Origin: Ramazzottius varieornatus
Taxonomy: Eukaryota > Tardigrada > Eutardigrada > Parachela > Ramazzottiidae
DNA length: 64,000 nucleotides
Assembly: GCA_001949185.1 (NCBI GenBank)
Contig: BDGG01000001.1
Location: 7,762,149 to 7,826,148, forward strand
Reading direction: 5' to 3'
Under the pieces are notes generated by a model. The model ran no database searches and was not told the DNA's origin. It saw nothing but the letters and a program-made list of their open reading frames with translations. Positions 25,901-35,239 of this stretch are shown piece by piece (the first letter of the stretch is position 1; each line of letters opens with the position of its first letter). The position numbers and the translations under genes are program-made.

Positions 25901-25986
25901 TACCCACAGGCACAAGCATTGGCTGCTCCTGGCGGTTCGGATGAGGCGACGTAGAAACGAGGTGGAGGAGCGCCCGTCTTGGCCAT
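19984..25986 (-). CDS. DDB1: DNA damage-binding protein 1 (DDB1, CUL4 adaptor)
   Basis: Adaptor of the CRL4 ubiquitin ligase, made of three seven-bladed beta-propellers and a helical C-terminal domain. Eleven exon blocks (approximate) read in family order: 25650-25986 (NACACGYFLN, LVLGRKDQLDIFGFTSEGL), 25164-25500, 24563-24930, 24073-24420 (VLFIGSRMADSSVIRF), 23600-23860, 22995-23440 (FVIAGLGDGTLQYFIVE), 22390-22680 (VNVGTQPTYLKPF, KIDEIQKLHIR), 21645-21962, 21290-21507 (GRIIVFQHADKSLQIV), 20480-20895 (GDFVLVLDLMRSVTLMLY) and 19984-20258 (GVINGDLIEMF, MVEDLSRSH). KIDEIQKLHIR and the GDLIE and EDLSR ends are near-identical in vertebrate DDB1. The gene is complete, roughly 1,100 residues. Six of its introns contain the hairpin-array repeat. 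Confidence 0.96.
20318..20470. repeat. Hairpin-array repeat, two hairpins (DDB1 intron)
   Basis: Two hairpins, CAAGTGGCGCACG / GCGCGCCACTTG and CAAGTGACGCAC / GCGCGCCACATG, lie in the last DDB1 intron and fill most of it. Confidence 0.85.
20998..21190. repeat. Hairpin-array repeat, two to three hairpins (DDB1 intron)
   Basis: One full hairpin, CAAGTGGCGCACG / CGTACGCCACTTG, is followed by two eroded units (GTGCCGCACG / CGTGCGTCGCTT and a half unit CAGCGCACG). Confidence 0.8.
21575..21640. repeat. Hairpin-array repeat, single hairpin (DDB1 intron)
   Basis: One hairpin, GGTGGCGCATG / AGCGCACCACTTG, occupies about half of the short intron 21508-21644. Confidence 0.75.
22100..22290. repeat. Hairpin-array repeat, two hairpins (DDB1 intron)
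   Basis: Borders GGAAGCTCGGCACACG and GTTTGCCGAGCTCTC enclose two hairpins with stems CCAAGTGGCGCGCG / CTGCGCCACTTG and CCAAGTGGCGCACG / TTGCGCCAAATG. This is one of the clearest complete copies. Confidence 0.88.
22712..22990. repeat. Hairpin-array repeat, three hairpins (DDB1 intron)
   Basis: It begins GGGAGCTCGGCAAACAAACT and CGAGGAGACT and has three consecutive hairpins, ending GGTCGAGTCTGTTAGCCC. It fills nearly the whole intron between exons at 22680 and 22995. Confidence 0.88.
24985..25130. repeat. Hairpin-array repeat, two hairpins (DDB1 intron)
   Basis: Two hairpins, CCAAGTGGCGTACA / AGTGCGCAACTTA and AAAGTGGCACACG / GTGCGTCACTTG, are separated by CAGACTCGACAAGATCG. Confidence 0.82.
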
Positions 25987-26550
25987 GCTTCAACCTGGGG
26001 AAACGAACAACAACATGGTACGAAATATATCCAATATATATCCAAGAGAGCTATGTCGGACCAGTTCACCTTGCTTTTATTCGTCGACTCAGCAGCTTAG
26101 TAATCCAAACACCTAGCAGTTTGAGTTAGCACCTGGGATCAAGCCTGGATGCGATACGAACGGCGGAATAGGATAATTCTCTCGATGGGAAAAAATCCGG
26201 TGAGAATAATCAGAGAGTAATCCTTCTGTCAAGGTGTACGACATAACACATGACATACTGATGACTTTGGAAACATCAATGTCATGTAAATCATCCCAGT
26301 TTTCTGAAACTTCGTCTTTGACTTTCTTCGAGTTTCTAAAGTCCCATGACTACCATCACTGATATCCCTGCGCTGTCTGGACGAACATTCGCTTCGAAGG
26401 ATGTCGTGAGCATTTTCCGAAGCGGCAGGGATTTCGTTGCGCAGATCAATGCGCAGATCATCTCTTTGCGGGTTCTCGTGCGAGGAATCTGGTCTCGTCA
26501 ACTGAAGATGTCACGTAACTACTCATGAACGGAATGATTCGTGTCTCTCG
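25987..26550. other. Intergenic spacer
   Basis: This 564-bp region lies upstream of DDB1 and should hold its promoter. Open frames here (26229-26501 minus, 26346-26528 plus) carry no recognisable domain. No repeat was found. Confidence 0.5.
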
Positions 26551-26735
26551 GTGGACGATCCAGCGCCGAAGCGCGTGAGGTACGAATAGTTCACGCTGGA
26601 TTGCGCTGCCGACATGCAAGACTGTGATACTGCCAAGCCACTGGTTGGATGCCGAGAAATGGATCAAAAACTGGCGGTCATCGCGTTAGCTGGGTTCCTT
26701 GACTTCCTCGACGGACTTCTGGACGAATCTAAATT
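26551..26735 (+). pseudogene. Degenerate duplicate of the first exon of the gene at 27372
   Basis: In one frame this stretch reads DDPAPKRVRYE, then a TAG stop, then DCDTAKPLVGCREMDQKLAVIAL, AGFLDFLDGLLD. The downstream gene reads KDPAEPAAKRMKYEE, then ASKPLVGCGEMDKQVAGVAS, AKLEGLYEGLLNELL. The shared KPLVGC-EMD core, spacing and order show a tandem partial duplication. The TAG replaces a GAG codon. No further exons of the duplicate are seen before 27372, so it is a truncated relic. Confidence 0.65.
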
Positions 26736-27371
26736 CCTCTGTAAATAAAACATTCCTCTGTAATATTCCTCTGAAAATAAAACATGTATGCCAGTATGAG
26801 GCCGCCGTTGTTGGCTCAGTTGCACTAAAACTTATTTAGAAAACGCTCAGCAGAAATTCAAGCGCATTCTGCACAAGTCGATGAAACGTGAATCAAGGTA
26901 GAAGCTTCCGCCACTGGATTTTGCGCACTCGCGCGGACCTTCGCCTCATGCTGTATTCAATGATCCCGTCTTTGTTGTACGGCATCTTCCAACACTATTT
27001 TCATGCGACGTATGAGAAACAACCCCGGTCTACTGGTGAACCGGTGAGGAAACTCAGGAAAGATTTTTGAACTTGTGAGTGGAAAATATTTATGACAGGA
27101 CATCACGATGACATATTGAGACTGACATGTTATAGTCATTACAGTATTAAAATTCCACTTCCTTTCCGTTGCACATGATACTATTATTTCATTTGAACTC
27201 TGATCTGGCCAGTGTCCAGTCAGTCTTCACAGTCGATCAAATAGCTTTCGGGGGATTACAAAGGTTCACGGTAAGTAGAGGAACGCCAGCCGTAAGTGAG
27301 GAGTGAAGTTATTCTCACGGTTACGATTGTTTGTAGATTTCGCGAGCGACGTTTGATTTCTGCAACGTAAA
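26736..27371. other. Intergenic spacer
   Basis: This 636-bp stretch lies between the exon relic and its full-length paralogue. I see no coding potential or repeat. It may hold the paralogue's promoter. Confidence 0.5.
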
Positions 27372-28916
27372 ATGTTGCACAGTATGCCTAAGCGAGAAGA
27401 TCCATATCCATCCATGAAAGATCCAGCAGAACCAGCAGCAAAGCGTATGAAGTACGAAGAGCTTTCGGTAGGCTGCCCTGCGAAGGTGGAAGACTGACGC
27501 TTCCAAGCCACTGGTCGGATGTGGCGAAATGGACAAGCAAGTGGCAGGTGTCGCCTCAGCTAAGCTGGAAGGTCTTTATGAAGGACTGCTGAACGAGCTT
27601 CTCCAGTATGTCGACTTTCAAAAACTGCTTTACCTACGTCGGTGAGCCATTTTTTTATTATGTACTTGACAGTACTTCAGTCCGTAGAATTATTTTACAG
27701 TACGGCTCCTTCCCGCAAGGCGCTTACATTTGTGCGTTATTCTTCCTCTCCGTTTTTTTCTTCAGAATCTGTTGGCGCTGGCACACTGTAATCACGAGTG
27801 AATTGGTGTCCTATCTGCCATATGTCGTCTTTGCGATGGATCTAGACTCCCACAGAGATGATGACGATAATCAGTTATGGAAGCTTGTTGATGACATTGT
27901 GGTGCTAGTCGAACTACCACACACCTTACTGATGTTCGGATGCAACAAAACTATCCCACCACATCAGCGTTTGATAGGTAAGAGTAGTTTTGCGAGTATA
28001 TTGAACAAAGGCAGATGCTAGATGGGAAAAACAAGACGTACGAAAGTGTTATCTTGAGTTGCGCACCCTTCCAGCCAGTAACGTTGAGAACGTGCGCCAG
28101 TTCAAATAACGATCTGCTGCGTTTTGTTTGCCCAGCTCCCATACAACGGTATGGTTATGGTAGCTAGCATCGAGTAAATTTTGTTCAATATTTACTGGAA
28201 CGTACTGTATGCTTGCTTTACTTTTAGAGACGTTCTGGAACTATTATGATTCCAAGCTGGACATATACGGAAGAAACAGCTGTCCGATTCAGAAAGTGAT
28301 TTATGCGAATACAACCGTCAATTCCGAGGCTTTTTGCTGTGATCTGGTTTGTCAAGCTGGCTTCCAAACGGTCCTCTATCACTGCACCTTAGCCTTTTCG
28401 AGCTGAACTTTGCTTTCCTGTGGGAAGAGGCTCCAGAGTGGTCGGCAAAGTTTAACGGCAGAGAGTTCAGCATGAAAGTGGCGGGGAAAGATTGTTATGT
28501 GCTGTCAGAGGAGGACTTGAGTCTAATGGAACATCCAGTCAACCATATGACGCCTGATAGTAACTTGAATCCGGCAGCTCAGTACTTTGCCACCAAGCAT
28601 TATCAAATCGTAACCGGGAAAGCTTTACTGGACTTTTTTAGCGTCGATCGATGTATGTCTGGTAGGAGGTGAACATGGAGACCACCCGGAAGTGTCAGCT
28701 TTGGTCGAACAAATTATGAAGCGGTGGGTGGAACCTGCACTTTATTCTTTGATCATTTTCACGTTCGTCTCATCAAGTTGCTTTCAGATTCGATCCGAAC
28801 AACACTGTGGCGATACAATGCTTGCGTGACAAAAATTTTTCTGGCTTCGCGTCCAAAGCTCATCCGCTGGCTGTATTCGTTTTCTACCGATTTATCAAAG
28901 AGATGGGATACTGCTA
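27372..28916 (+). CDS. F-box-like uncharacterised protein with two apparent frame breaks
   Basis: ATG 27372 opens LHSMPKREDPYPSMKDP; after KRMKYEELS the frame stops at TGA near 27494, while a +1 frame carries ASKPLVGCGEMDKQVAG and LYEGLLNELLQYVDFQKLLYLR, a weak F-box-like helix set. Either a 40-bp intron (GTAGGC...TCCAAG) or a one-base deletion explains this; the relic copy at 26551 supports a deletion. Further exons: about 27773-27980 (RWHTVITSELVSYLPYVVF), 28229-28720 (FWNYYDSKLDIYG, FLWEEAPEWSAKFNG) and 28787-28916 (FDPNNTVAIQCLRDKNFSG, ending FIKEMGYC). A second one-base shift lies at a TTTTTT run near 28634, after which CLVGGEHGDHPEVSALVEQ continues. It is a decaying gene or an assembly with homopolymer errors; no known family recognised. 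Confidence 0.55.
28045..28142. repeat. Hairpin-array repeat, single hairpin (F-box-like gene intron)
   Basis: One hairpin, TTGAGTTGCGCACC / CGTGCGCCAGTTC, is followed by ACGATCTGCTGCGTTTTG and the border TTTGCCCAGCTCCC. Confidence 0.8.
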
Positions 28917-29225
28917 AAATTTGCGTTTTCTGTGAGTTTGATGCTGCATAGTTTAGCAACGCTTTCTGATGGCAACGTCGTATGTGTACTCTGTTATGCG
29001 TTGCTTTGTTATAGTGTATGATTTTAGATCATTATAGTGTATGATTTTAGATTCGGCAATCCACATGAGAATAATTTTTCATTGCCCGTGTGCAGACAAC
29101 AGAAAACTGACTTCCGTTCTTTACAAGCGTCGTCAGTCTAATCGAAGGAAATCATTCCAAGTTGGTCATCCGTAAGATTCAGAGTGAGTTCTATGCACAG
29201 AGAAGTCGAACTGACGAATCGAGTA
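28917..29225. other. Convergent 3' spacer with a short tandem duplication
   Basis: This 309-bp spacer lies between two gene 3' ends. It contains a directly repeated unit, TATAGTGTATGATTTTAGAT, twice in a row at about 29010-29052. Nothing else is visible. Confidence 0.55.
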
Positions 29226-30774
29226 TCAGTCGACAAAAATGAGTTTATTCTCCGGTGCGATGTTGAACCTGGACTTGCTGGTTTCGTACAGGTCGATGAG
29301 AGCTTCCATGTACCTCCTGTGGATTTCGTCGACCTTCTCCTCACTTGGACTGGAGTCCTTCTCCACGTTGATGGGCTTCCCCACTACAATCAAAACAATG
29401 TCATGGCCAGTCACCAGACCTAGTTAGGCAGTTCACAGGTTCTTACTAACCTATCGTGTGGACGGGGAGCCGGAAGGGCGTGTTGAACATCCCTTGGCCC
29501 AAGAGCAGGACAGGAGGATAGGCGTAGACCCAATTGTACACCTTCTGATACAAGTTCAGCTTCGTCCATGGGAAAACATGACTTCGGAGTTTCCATAGCT
29601 GGTTTTCACCAAAGGAAAATGACGGGACTAAATCCGCCCTGGAAACCATGCATTATATTATTAGGAGGTTGGCAAACGACAGTTACGAAACGCACAAGAT
29701 CGTTTTCGCAAGCGGCGCATCTTTTCATTGTTTTCGGCAGACAGAGTGCGCCACTTGGGAGAACGATCTTGTCCAGTTTGTCTCTTTTCTCAAGTGGCGC
29801 ACAATACCGATGTCAGTGGCTGGTGGAGTGCGCCGCATGGACAACAAACTGGACAAAGTTGTTTGCCGGCCTCGAGTTCGCAGTCATTTTCACGTCCGGG
29901 CATACATAGGTTATAAAGAATGCCGTATGAAACTTACCCATTCTGCAGCGCCACCCTGACGAAGCCTTTTCGGTTCTTCAGCACAATGTAAGTTTTATCC
30001 GGCAGCGACATCAGGGCTTCTTTGGCGCCTCCGACTATAATCACCACAGCTTTTCCTTTGCCTTTCAAGCAGTAACTTATGCTCTGACGACTGACATCGG
30101 CCATGCCAAAGAGGGCGACCAAGTCTCGAAAGATGGGAAAGTGATGGAGTGACGAGTGCGTCAAGAGGTGAAAGTCGATGCCGGGGAAGACCTTGGAAAG
30201 CCCGGTGGCCTCAGTGGCGAAGTTGAAGAAGGCGCCACCACCGGAAACGCCATGCGGGTGGTACCCAATGATGTACTTTCTTTCCGGGTCCAGCTCGTGA
30301 GTCTTCTCCAGTGTTATGGGGAAAGTCGCTGCTGTCCTGCTGAGTTTGTCCGAGCGACGAATGGCCTGGATGGGCCGACCTCCGTGTTTGCAAGCGTCGC
30401 GATCGTATAGGTACCACAAGGCGTATGCGAGGACCATCCAACAGCCCCATCCGAGATGCCCTAAAGAAAATTCAAAAGTCCCGATGAATATCTTTCGTGT
30501 ACGTGAACGGACCTAGTTACTGTACTGTACCTTCATTAGATTGGAGGTCGCCGTCTAACCATGGAATGGCTTGCGAAGAAAAATTGCCTGCTTGGACAAT
30601 GCCATTGGCGGGTACGTTCCTGACACCAACAAGCGAAAAGGCACTGTACTGATGGGTCAATTGGTCGTAATTCAGCCAGCTGGACAAGTCATGCGCCGTA
30701 ACAACGTAGAGAACTAGTGCGGTGACGGCACAAGCCTTCTCGATAGCATTCGACGTAATTTTGAGTGGCGGCAT
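29226..30774 (-). CDS. DGAT2-family acyltransferase
   Basis: Endoplasmic-reticulum acyl-CoA:acylglycerol (or wax alcohol) acyltransferase of the DGAT2/MOGAT family. Four exons: about 30533-30774 (N-terminal hydrophobic helix ACAVTALVLYVV), 29940-30460, 29451-29637 and 29226-29430. The hallmark YHPHG (IIGYHPHGVSGGGAFFNFATE) is intact, followed by VIIVGGAKEAL and LKNRKGFVRVAL, all conserved in the family. Exon 3 has PSFSFGENQLW and the NTPFRLP block; exon 4 gives HDIVLIVVGKPI and ends ENKLIFVD. Predicted length near 380 residues equals the family norm. The fine substrate (diacylglycerol, monoacylglycerol or wax alcohol) cannot be decided. The second intron contains a hairpin array. Confidence 0.92.
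29664..29878. repeat. Hairpin-array repeat, two hairpins (DGAT2-like intron)
   Basis: Borders GGAGGTTGGCAAACGACAG and GTTGTTTGCCGGCCTCGAG enclose two hairpins with stems CAAGCGGCGCA / GTGCGCCACTTG and CAAGTGGCGCAC / GTGCGCCGCATG. Confidence 0.85.
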
Positions 30775-31521
30775 AATTCTCGGCGGGAAACAATAATAAT
30801 CCTATGAATTGTTACAAAGTGCTAATCAATTTCAGCTAACGTAAAGAGGTAAGAATCTCTTGTGCTTAAACAAGAAAGAAGCTGGCGAGAATAGAGGGTA
30901 AAACAGATGTTATGACACAGGCGGACCGATAAATAATGTCATGTGAACTGCGGACGCACTTTTCCTGCAAAATCAAAACATCAACGCTCATCCCACTGGA
31001 CTTTGTTCTTGGTTGCTTAATCATCTTACCCCACTTTCCTGCCGGAATTCAGAAGTAAAGCATCAGATAAAATTACCCCAACCGACAGTACCGGCCAGTG
31101 GTCATCCGCTGGAGTCGGCCACACCCATTTTACGGCACTTGCCAGATGTCGTACGGAACGTCGGAAACTGTTAAGTGGATGGTTTCTGGAAATTTATTTG
31201 CAAGAAAGCAAATCATTTAAAGTAATACCGGTGCAACCAGAATCAGCTAACTCACGCGTAACTGTATACTATATATAATTCACTGACGGCTCAGAAAAAC
31301 TCATCTCCAGGTTCTTTTACCGTTTTGGGAAGCCATTTGACACCGAATGCATGCAGCTCTTACAAGATCAGCGACGATCCAGCAAAGCGAGCCGTGTTCG
31401 GCACGACGAATTTACGTTCATCGAAAGCCAAGTCACTCCGCAAGTCTCCTGCAAAAAAGGCCATCCGATTCCAACTGACGACGTTTCAAAAACAACCTCG
31501 ATCGAGAAGATACAGAGTACC
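30775..31521. other. Intergenic spacer
   Basis: This 747-bp stretch lies between the DGAT2-like start and the methyltransferase stop, both minus strand. It should hold the acyltransferase promoter. No gene or repeat is evident. Confidence 0.5.
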
Positions 31522-32592
31522 TCAGGACTGCGGCTTGACCGCGATGATGCCCACTCCCTCCTTGCCACTCGATCCAGCGTACGGTCTGGCTATATACGAG
31601 CACTTCTCGACGGTGAAACCCACGCGTTTCACTTCGCGCTGGAGAACATCCATGTCCAGCACGTGCCCGCCTTCCAATGCATCCGACGCTTCTCTCCAGT
31701 CCTCCGGCACTTCCTCTTTCGTCATGTAGCCTGGCCATTCTTCTCCAGCCTCCTTGCGCTTCTGATACTTTGGGAGAAACTCGGCAACTGATCCAAAATA
31801 CGGCGTTGCAGCGGTAATGCACAGCTTGCCTGCAAACCAATAAAAACCTCACTATTTTGACGTTTGATTGATCCATAAATTTGCCAGGTCTACCCGCACA
31901 GTAACATCCAGCGGGCCGGGATAAGCAAACGAGTACGTTGTACGCACTACCCAATAACCGTACGACCCTAGGCCCTAGGCCCTAGGCGTATGGACAAAAA
32001 GTCAACATTTGACCGACAAATTTGGTAGATCAGCAGGTACAGCATCAAACAGGAGAGGTACCTCACTGCGTGCCTAACAAATGCACGTTGTGGCCGACCA
32101 ACGTGTCACCGGAATATATATTCTATGGAACTTCTTACCTCCAGGCGCCAACCAATTGTAAAAGTGTTTCATGGACGTTCTAATATCTTCTGGCTTGAGG
32201 AAATGAAGGAAGCGGTTCGCCCAAATGCCGTCCAGGGATTCTTTGTCAAACTTGAGCTTCAATGCATCGCCGGGCATTAGCGTCAACCGAGCTTTCTGCT
32301 CCTTGCTCACCGACTTTTCCAGTTCCTGCAGCATGTCCTTGGACAAATCGTTAGCTATCACCTTGGCGCCGGCATCCAGGAGGCACTTGGAAGTGAATCC
32401 GTAAGCTACGCCGAGATCCGCAATGGGACGACTGCATGTTTTGGCGTATTCCACGAAGAGTTCACCATACTCGTCCAGAGCGTTAATCTGCCATCCTGCT
32501 CCGTTAGCGGTCTTGGTCAAGTATCCACTCTCCTCGTGCTTCCTGGTTCCCTTGAAGAATGCAGAGCCTTCATCACCAGTCTCTGCTGCCAT
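31522..32592 (-). CDS. Class I SAM-dependent methyltransferase
   Basis: Two exons: 32139-32592 from ATG 32590-32592 (AAETGDEGSAFFKGTRKHEES) and 31522-31829. Motif I is IADLGVAYGFTSKCLLDAG, followed by the acidic loop VIANDLSKDML, motif II-like LTLMPGDALKLKFDKESLDGIWANRFLHFL, and after the intron the substrate lobe ITAATPYFGSVAEFLPKYQ with the C-terminal beta hairpin VKRVGFTVEKCSYIARP and VGIIAVKP. Length is about 255 residues. The substrate is unknown. The GxAYGxTS-LLxxGAxVxANDL signature reminds me of bacterial orphan methyltransferases, so an ancient transfer is possible, though one intron is present. The intron (31830-32138) carries a triple CCCTAGG repeat. Confidence 0.85.
31967..31987. 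repeat. Three tandem copies of CCCTAGG
   Basis: The heptamer CCCTAGG, itself almost palindromic, is repeated three times without interruption inside the methyltransferase intron. It is too short to be telomeric and is treated as a microsatellite. Confidence 0.8.
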
Positions 32593-33408
32593 TTTTCGCC
32601 GCTGCAAAACAGAAGATATAAGTGCGTGAACAACTCTGTAAAGGCAATCACTGACTTTTACTGTCTTGATCACAATGAAAATGACGCGCTGTTCAGGCTC
32701 GGAATCTTACCACTACGGTAACTTATCTTTCGAACAACGTCGCTTCGAACCCGAAATGCCAGTCTGCCACTAGCAAACAGTCTGAACCTAAGTTAACTGA
32801 TCTTGGTTGCAGCGGTTTGCTGGTTCCAGAATCCAAAACCTAGAGGAATTCGAAGTTTCGCGAGAGATTGAGAAGTCATGAATCCTGATATGAGAGTTGA
32901 CATAGCATGACATTTCACATAGCATGACATGACATAATATACAAGTACATCAGGAACGATGTTCTTGATTGGTTCGATTTGGTGTCTCGAACCAGACCAA
33001 TGAGACCATCATCACTCATCAGCTGACTTCCCGACGTTCCCAACGTTCCCGTCGTCTCGCAAAAAATTGTTCTCTTCCGAGTTTTGTTTGTTTCTGGGGT
33101 TTCCCGTTTCTGTTTCAAACTGTCAGGTCTTAGCTAGGTAACCTTCCTATCACCAAGTGGGGATTCCCTTACTCAGGTGGGTTTTCTGTGACGGCCTGCC
33201 ATATGACTACGCACTCTGGGTTTTGGATATTATCGGGGTATTATGTTCAGGGAATGCTCATGAAGTCTCGTTCTCGCAACATCTCGCTGATTGTTGGTCA
33301 TATCCAAGCGAGTACCATAACCTTCCTGGAACACAGTTCCACTTAGAAGTATGTCTCTTCGTTTTACAGTGCTTTACAAAGAAAGTTTGTCGTAACTGGA
33401 TAAGAAAG
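32593..33408. other. Divergent promoter region between methyltransferase and MMADHC
   Basis: This 816-bp region separates two divergently transcribed genes and should hold both promoters. A short repeated motif CATAGCATGACAT occurs near 32900-32930. No open frame with recognisable content lies here. Confidence 0.5.
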
Positions 33409-35239
33409 ATGAGCAACGTTGCTGCGGTTTCTCGACGGGCGACATACTGTCACCAGTTCCAGACCATCCTCAAAAGAGTTCGCTGCGCCGTCAATCTACA
33501 GAAGGAACAGAAGGAAAAGTTTCTCAGTCTAAGTAAGCATCTGCGTCCATCCAGAAGTAGGAAACTAGACTTGGAAGCTTCAAGTCAGTATTGTAGCCAT
33601 CATAGCAGTAAGTAACGCATGACGTCATAAGCAGCAGTTAACCACTGCAGCTTCGCTGTGGCATCATGCGCGAACGTTATACGGTTGAACTCACAGCACG
33701 ACCTTGGGCAATGAATGTTTCAAATCATCAAGGCCGTGCCGCTTTCGGTAATGCGAATAAAATCTCTCAGCCAGGCGGACTTCGGAACGGTGGGGTAGTC
33801 CGTGTGAACATATACCTCGATGGTGATCTTTCGGGTTTTCTGCAGGCCTTTCTCGGCAAAACCAAGCGTTGTGTTTTCCTGGAAAGACTGCTCCGAAACA
33901 AATTGCGACCGCAGTGGCGTCCTCCTCCTCCTCGCCAGCTGCCGAGCTTCCCACAAAGTACTACCGGTTCAGCGCCACTGATGTCAAGGTGGCGCAGTTC
34001 TTCAGTCAGCTGGATGACCAGAATAACCGCATGTTCAGCCTGATGCTGCGCGTCCCACAGGAAGAATTGCAAGAAGCCGACATGGACGTTAAAAAATTGA
34101 AGGTATTCTAAGCTACATGAAAAAATGAATTCGGACGTGGTTAGATGATTTGAACCAGATCGTTCTCTCGAGCGACGAAGGACTTCGGCCAATAACACTG
34201 AAAGTGTGCGCGACTTGGTGAAACAACAGGATCGTTTTTCCCAAGAGGCGCAAGCTTTCAGCCAATTCCAACAACAAGTTGCGCCACTCGTGTCAAGCAT
34301 CATTTGGCTCAATCCATCTGTCCATGTCTCAGTTTAGAAAAGCCAAAGACGTCGGAATTCATCTGTGCGGCGAACATGACCAACTTATCCTTTTTTTCAG
34401 AAGCGCAGTCCAGGAGTTCGTTTTTCGACGGACCAAGTCGAGTGCGTCGTTCAGGAGTGCTCGTCAAAGTTGAGCAAGAGCTTGATGGAGCTCTTTCCTG
34501 CTGGTTTGCCTGAAGACGAAATTCCCAACCTTTCTGCCATCGTAATCAGCCACAAAACGAATAGTGACATGAGCAGTTGGTCTCACGAGATGGAGGCGGA
34601 AAGAGACTCCATTACGGACCAGTTTGTCCAGACGGCCATCGAGATCGTGGCGGCCCTCAAGGCTAACGGGGTATGGGCTGACTTTGTCGACCCATCCTCC
34701 GGCCGGCCCTACTATAGTCCTTACACCAATGCCACGCTCTTCGAAACGGATGACAGGTTAAGCTACCCGAAACACCAATGGAAATATGAGACTCGGCGAG
34801 TTGTTTTCCGAAGTGGCAAACTTCTTACTGTTCTCCTCTGAAAGAGTGCGCCACTTGGAGAAACGATTCGGTCGAGTTTGTTTCTTTCCATTGGAGTGTG
34901 CTTCCCGTGTGATTGGCTGATAACGTGCGCCACTTACAGTTTCTTTCTCCCAAGTGGCGCACGTTTCCAGTACTACTAAGTGGAAGTGTGAGAAAACGAT
35001 GAGAAATATGAGAAAACGATTCTGGTTCGTTTGCCGAGCTTCCATAGTGGATTCGATGAAGTCGACAGGCTGTTCTTTATAGGTACAAACATTTCGGCTT
35101 CAATATCCAGGACCTCGGTTGCTGTAAGGCTTTGGAGCATCCGGTGTGGAAGACTAACGCCTTCGTGGGTTGCATCCTGACGACCGCTGGGCCCAACCAC
35201 CCTATCTTGAAGGAAATCGTCCAGAGCAAGATTGAGTGA
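33409..35239 (+). CDS. MMADHC: Cobalamin trafficking protein CblD (MMADHC)
   Basis: Routes cobalamin to methionine synthase in the cytosol and methylmalonyl-CoA mutase in mitochondria. Exon 1 (33409-33530) gives a basic amphipathic start (SNVAAVSRRATYC...LKRVRCAV) fitting a mitochondrial presequence. Exon 2 (about 33860-34108) has KYYRFSATDVKVAQFFSQLDD; exon 3 (about 34401-34756) reads KRSPGVRFSTDQVECVVQEC, SKSLMELFPAG, then ANGVWADFVDPSSGRPYYS and PYTNATLFETDDR; exon 4 (about 35083-35239) reads HFGFNIQDLGCCKALEHPVW and ends KEIVQSKIE. The WADF-DPSSG, YTN-TLFETD and DLGCCK blocks are diagnostic. Stop TGA 35237-35239. The gene is complete. Two of its introns contain hairpin arrays. Confidence 0.95.
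34148..34302. repeat. Hairpin-array repeat, two hairpins (MMADHC intron)
   Basis: Two hairpins (eroded CTCGAGCGACGA / TGTGCGCGACTTG, then CAAGAGGCGCAAG / GTTGCGCCACTCG) are separated by ACAACAGGATCGTTTTTCC. Confidence 0.8.
34790..35042. repeat. Hairpin-array repeat, three hairpins (MMADHC intron)
   Basis: It starts CTCGGCGAGTTGTTTTCC, contains three stems ending GTGCGCCACTTGG, CGTGCGCCACTTA and an eroded third, and ends GGTTCGTTTGCCGAGCTTCC. Confidence 0.85.

Noticed and set aside
31967-31987. CCCTAGG triplet repeat as interstitial telomere sequence
   Set aside because: Three copies only, and the unit does not match common TTAGGG or TTAGG arrays.
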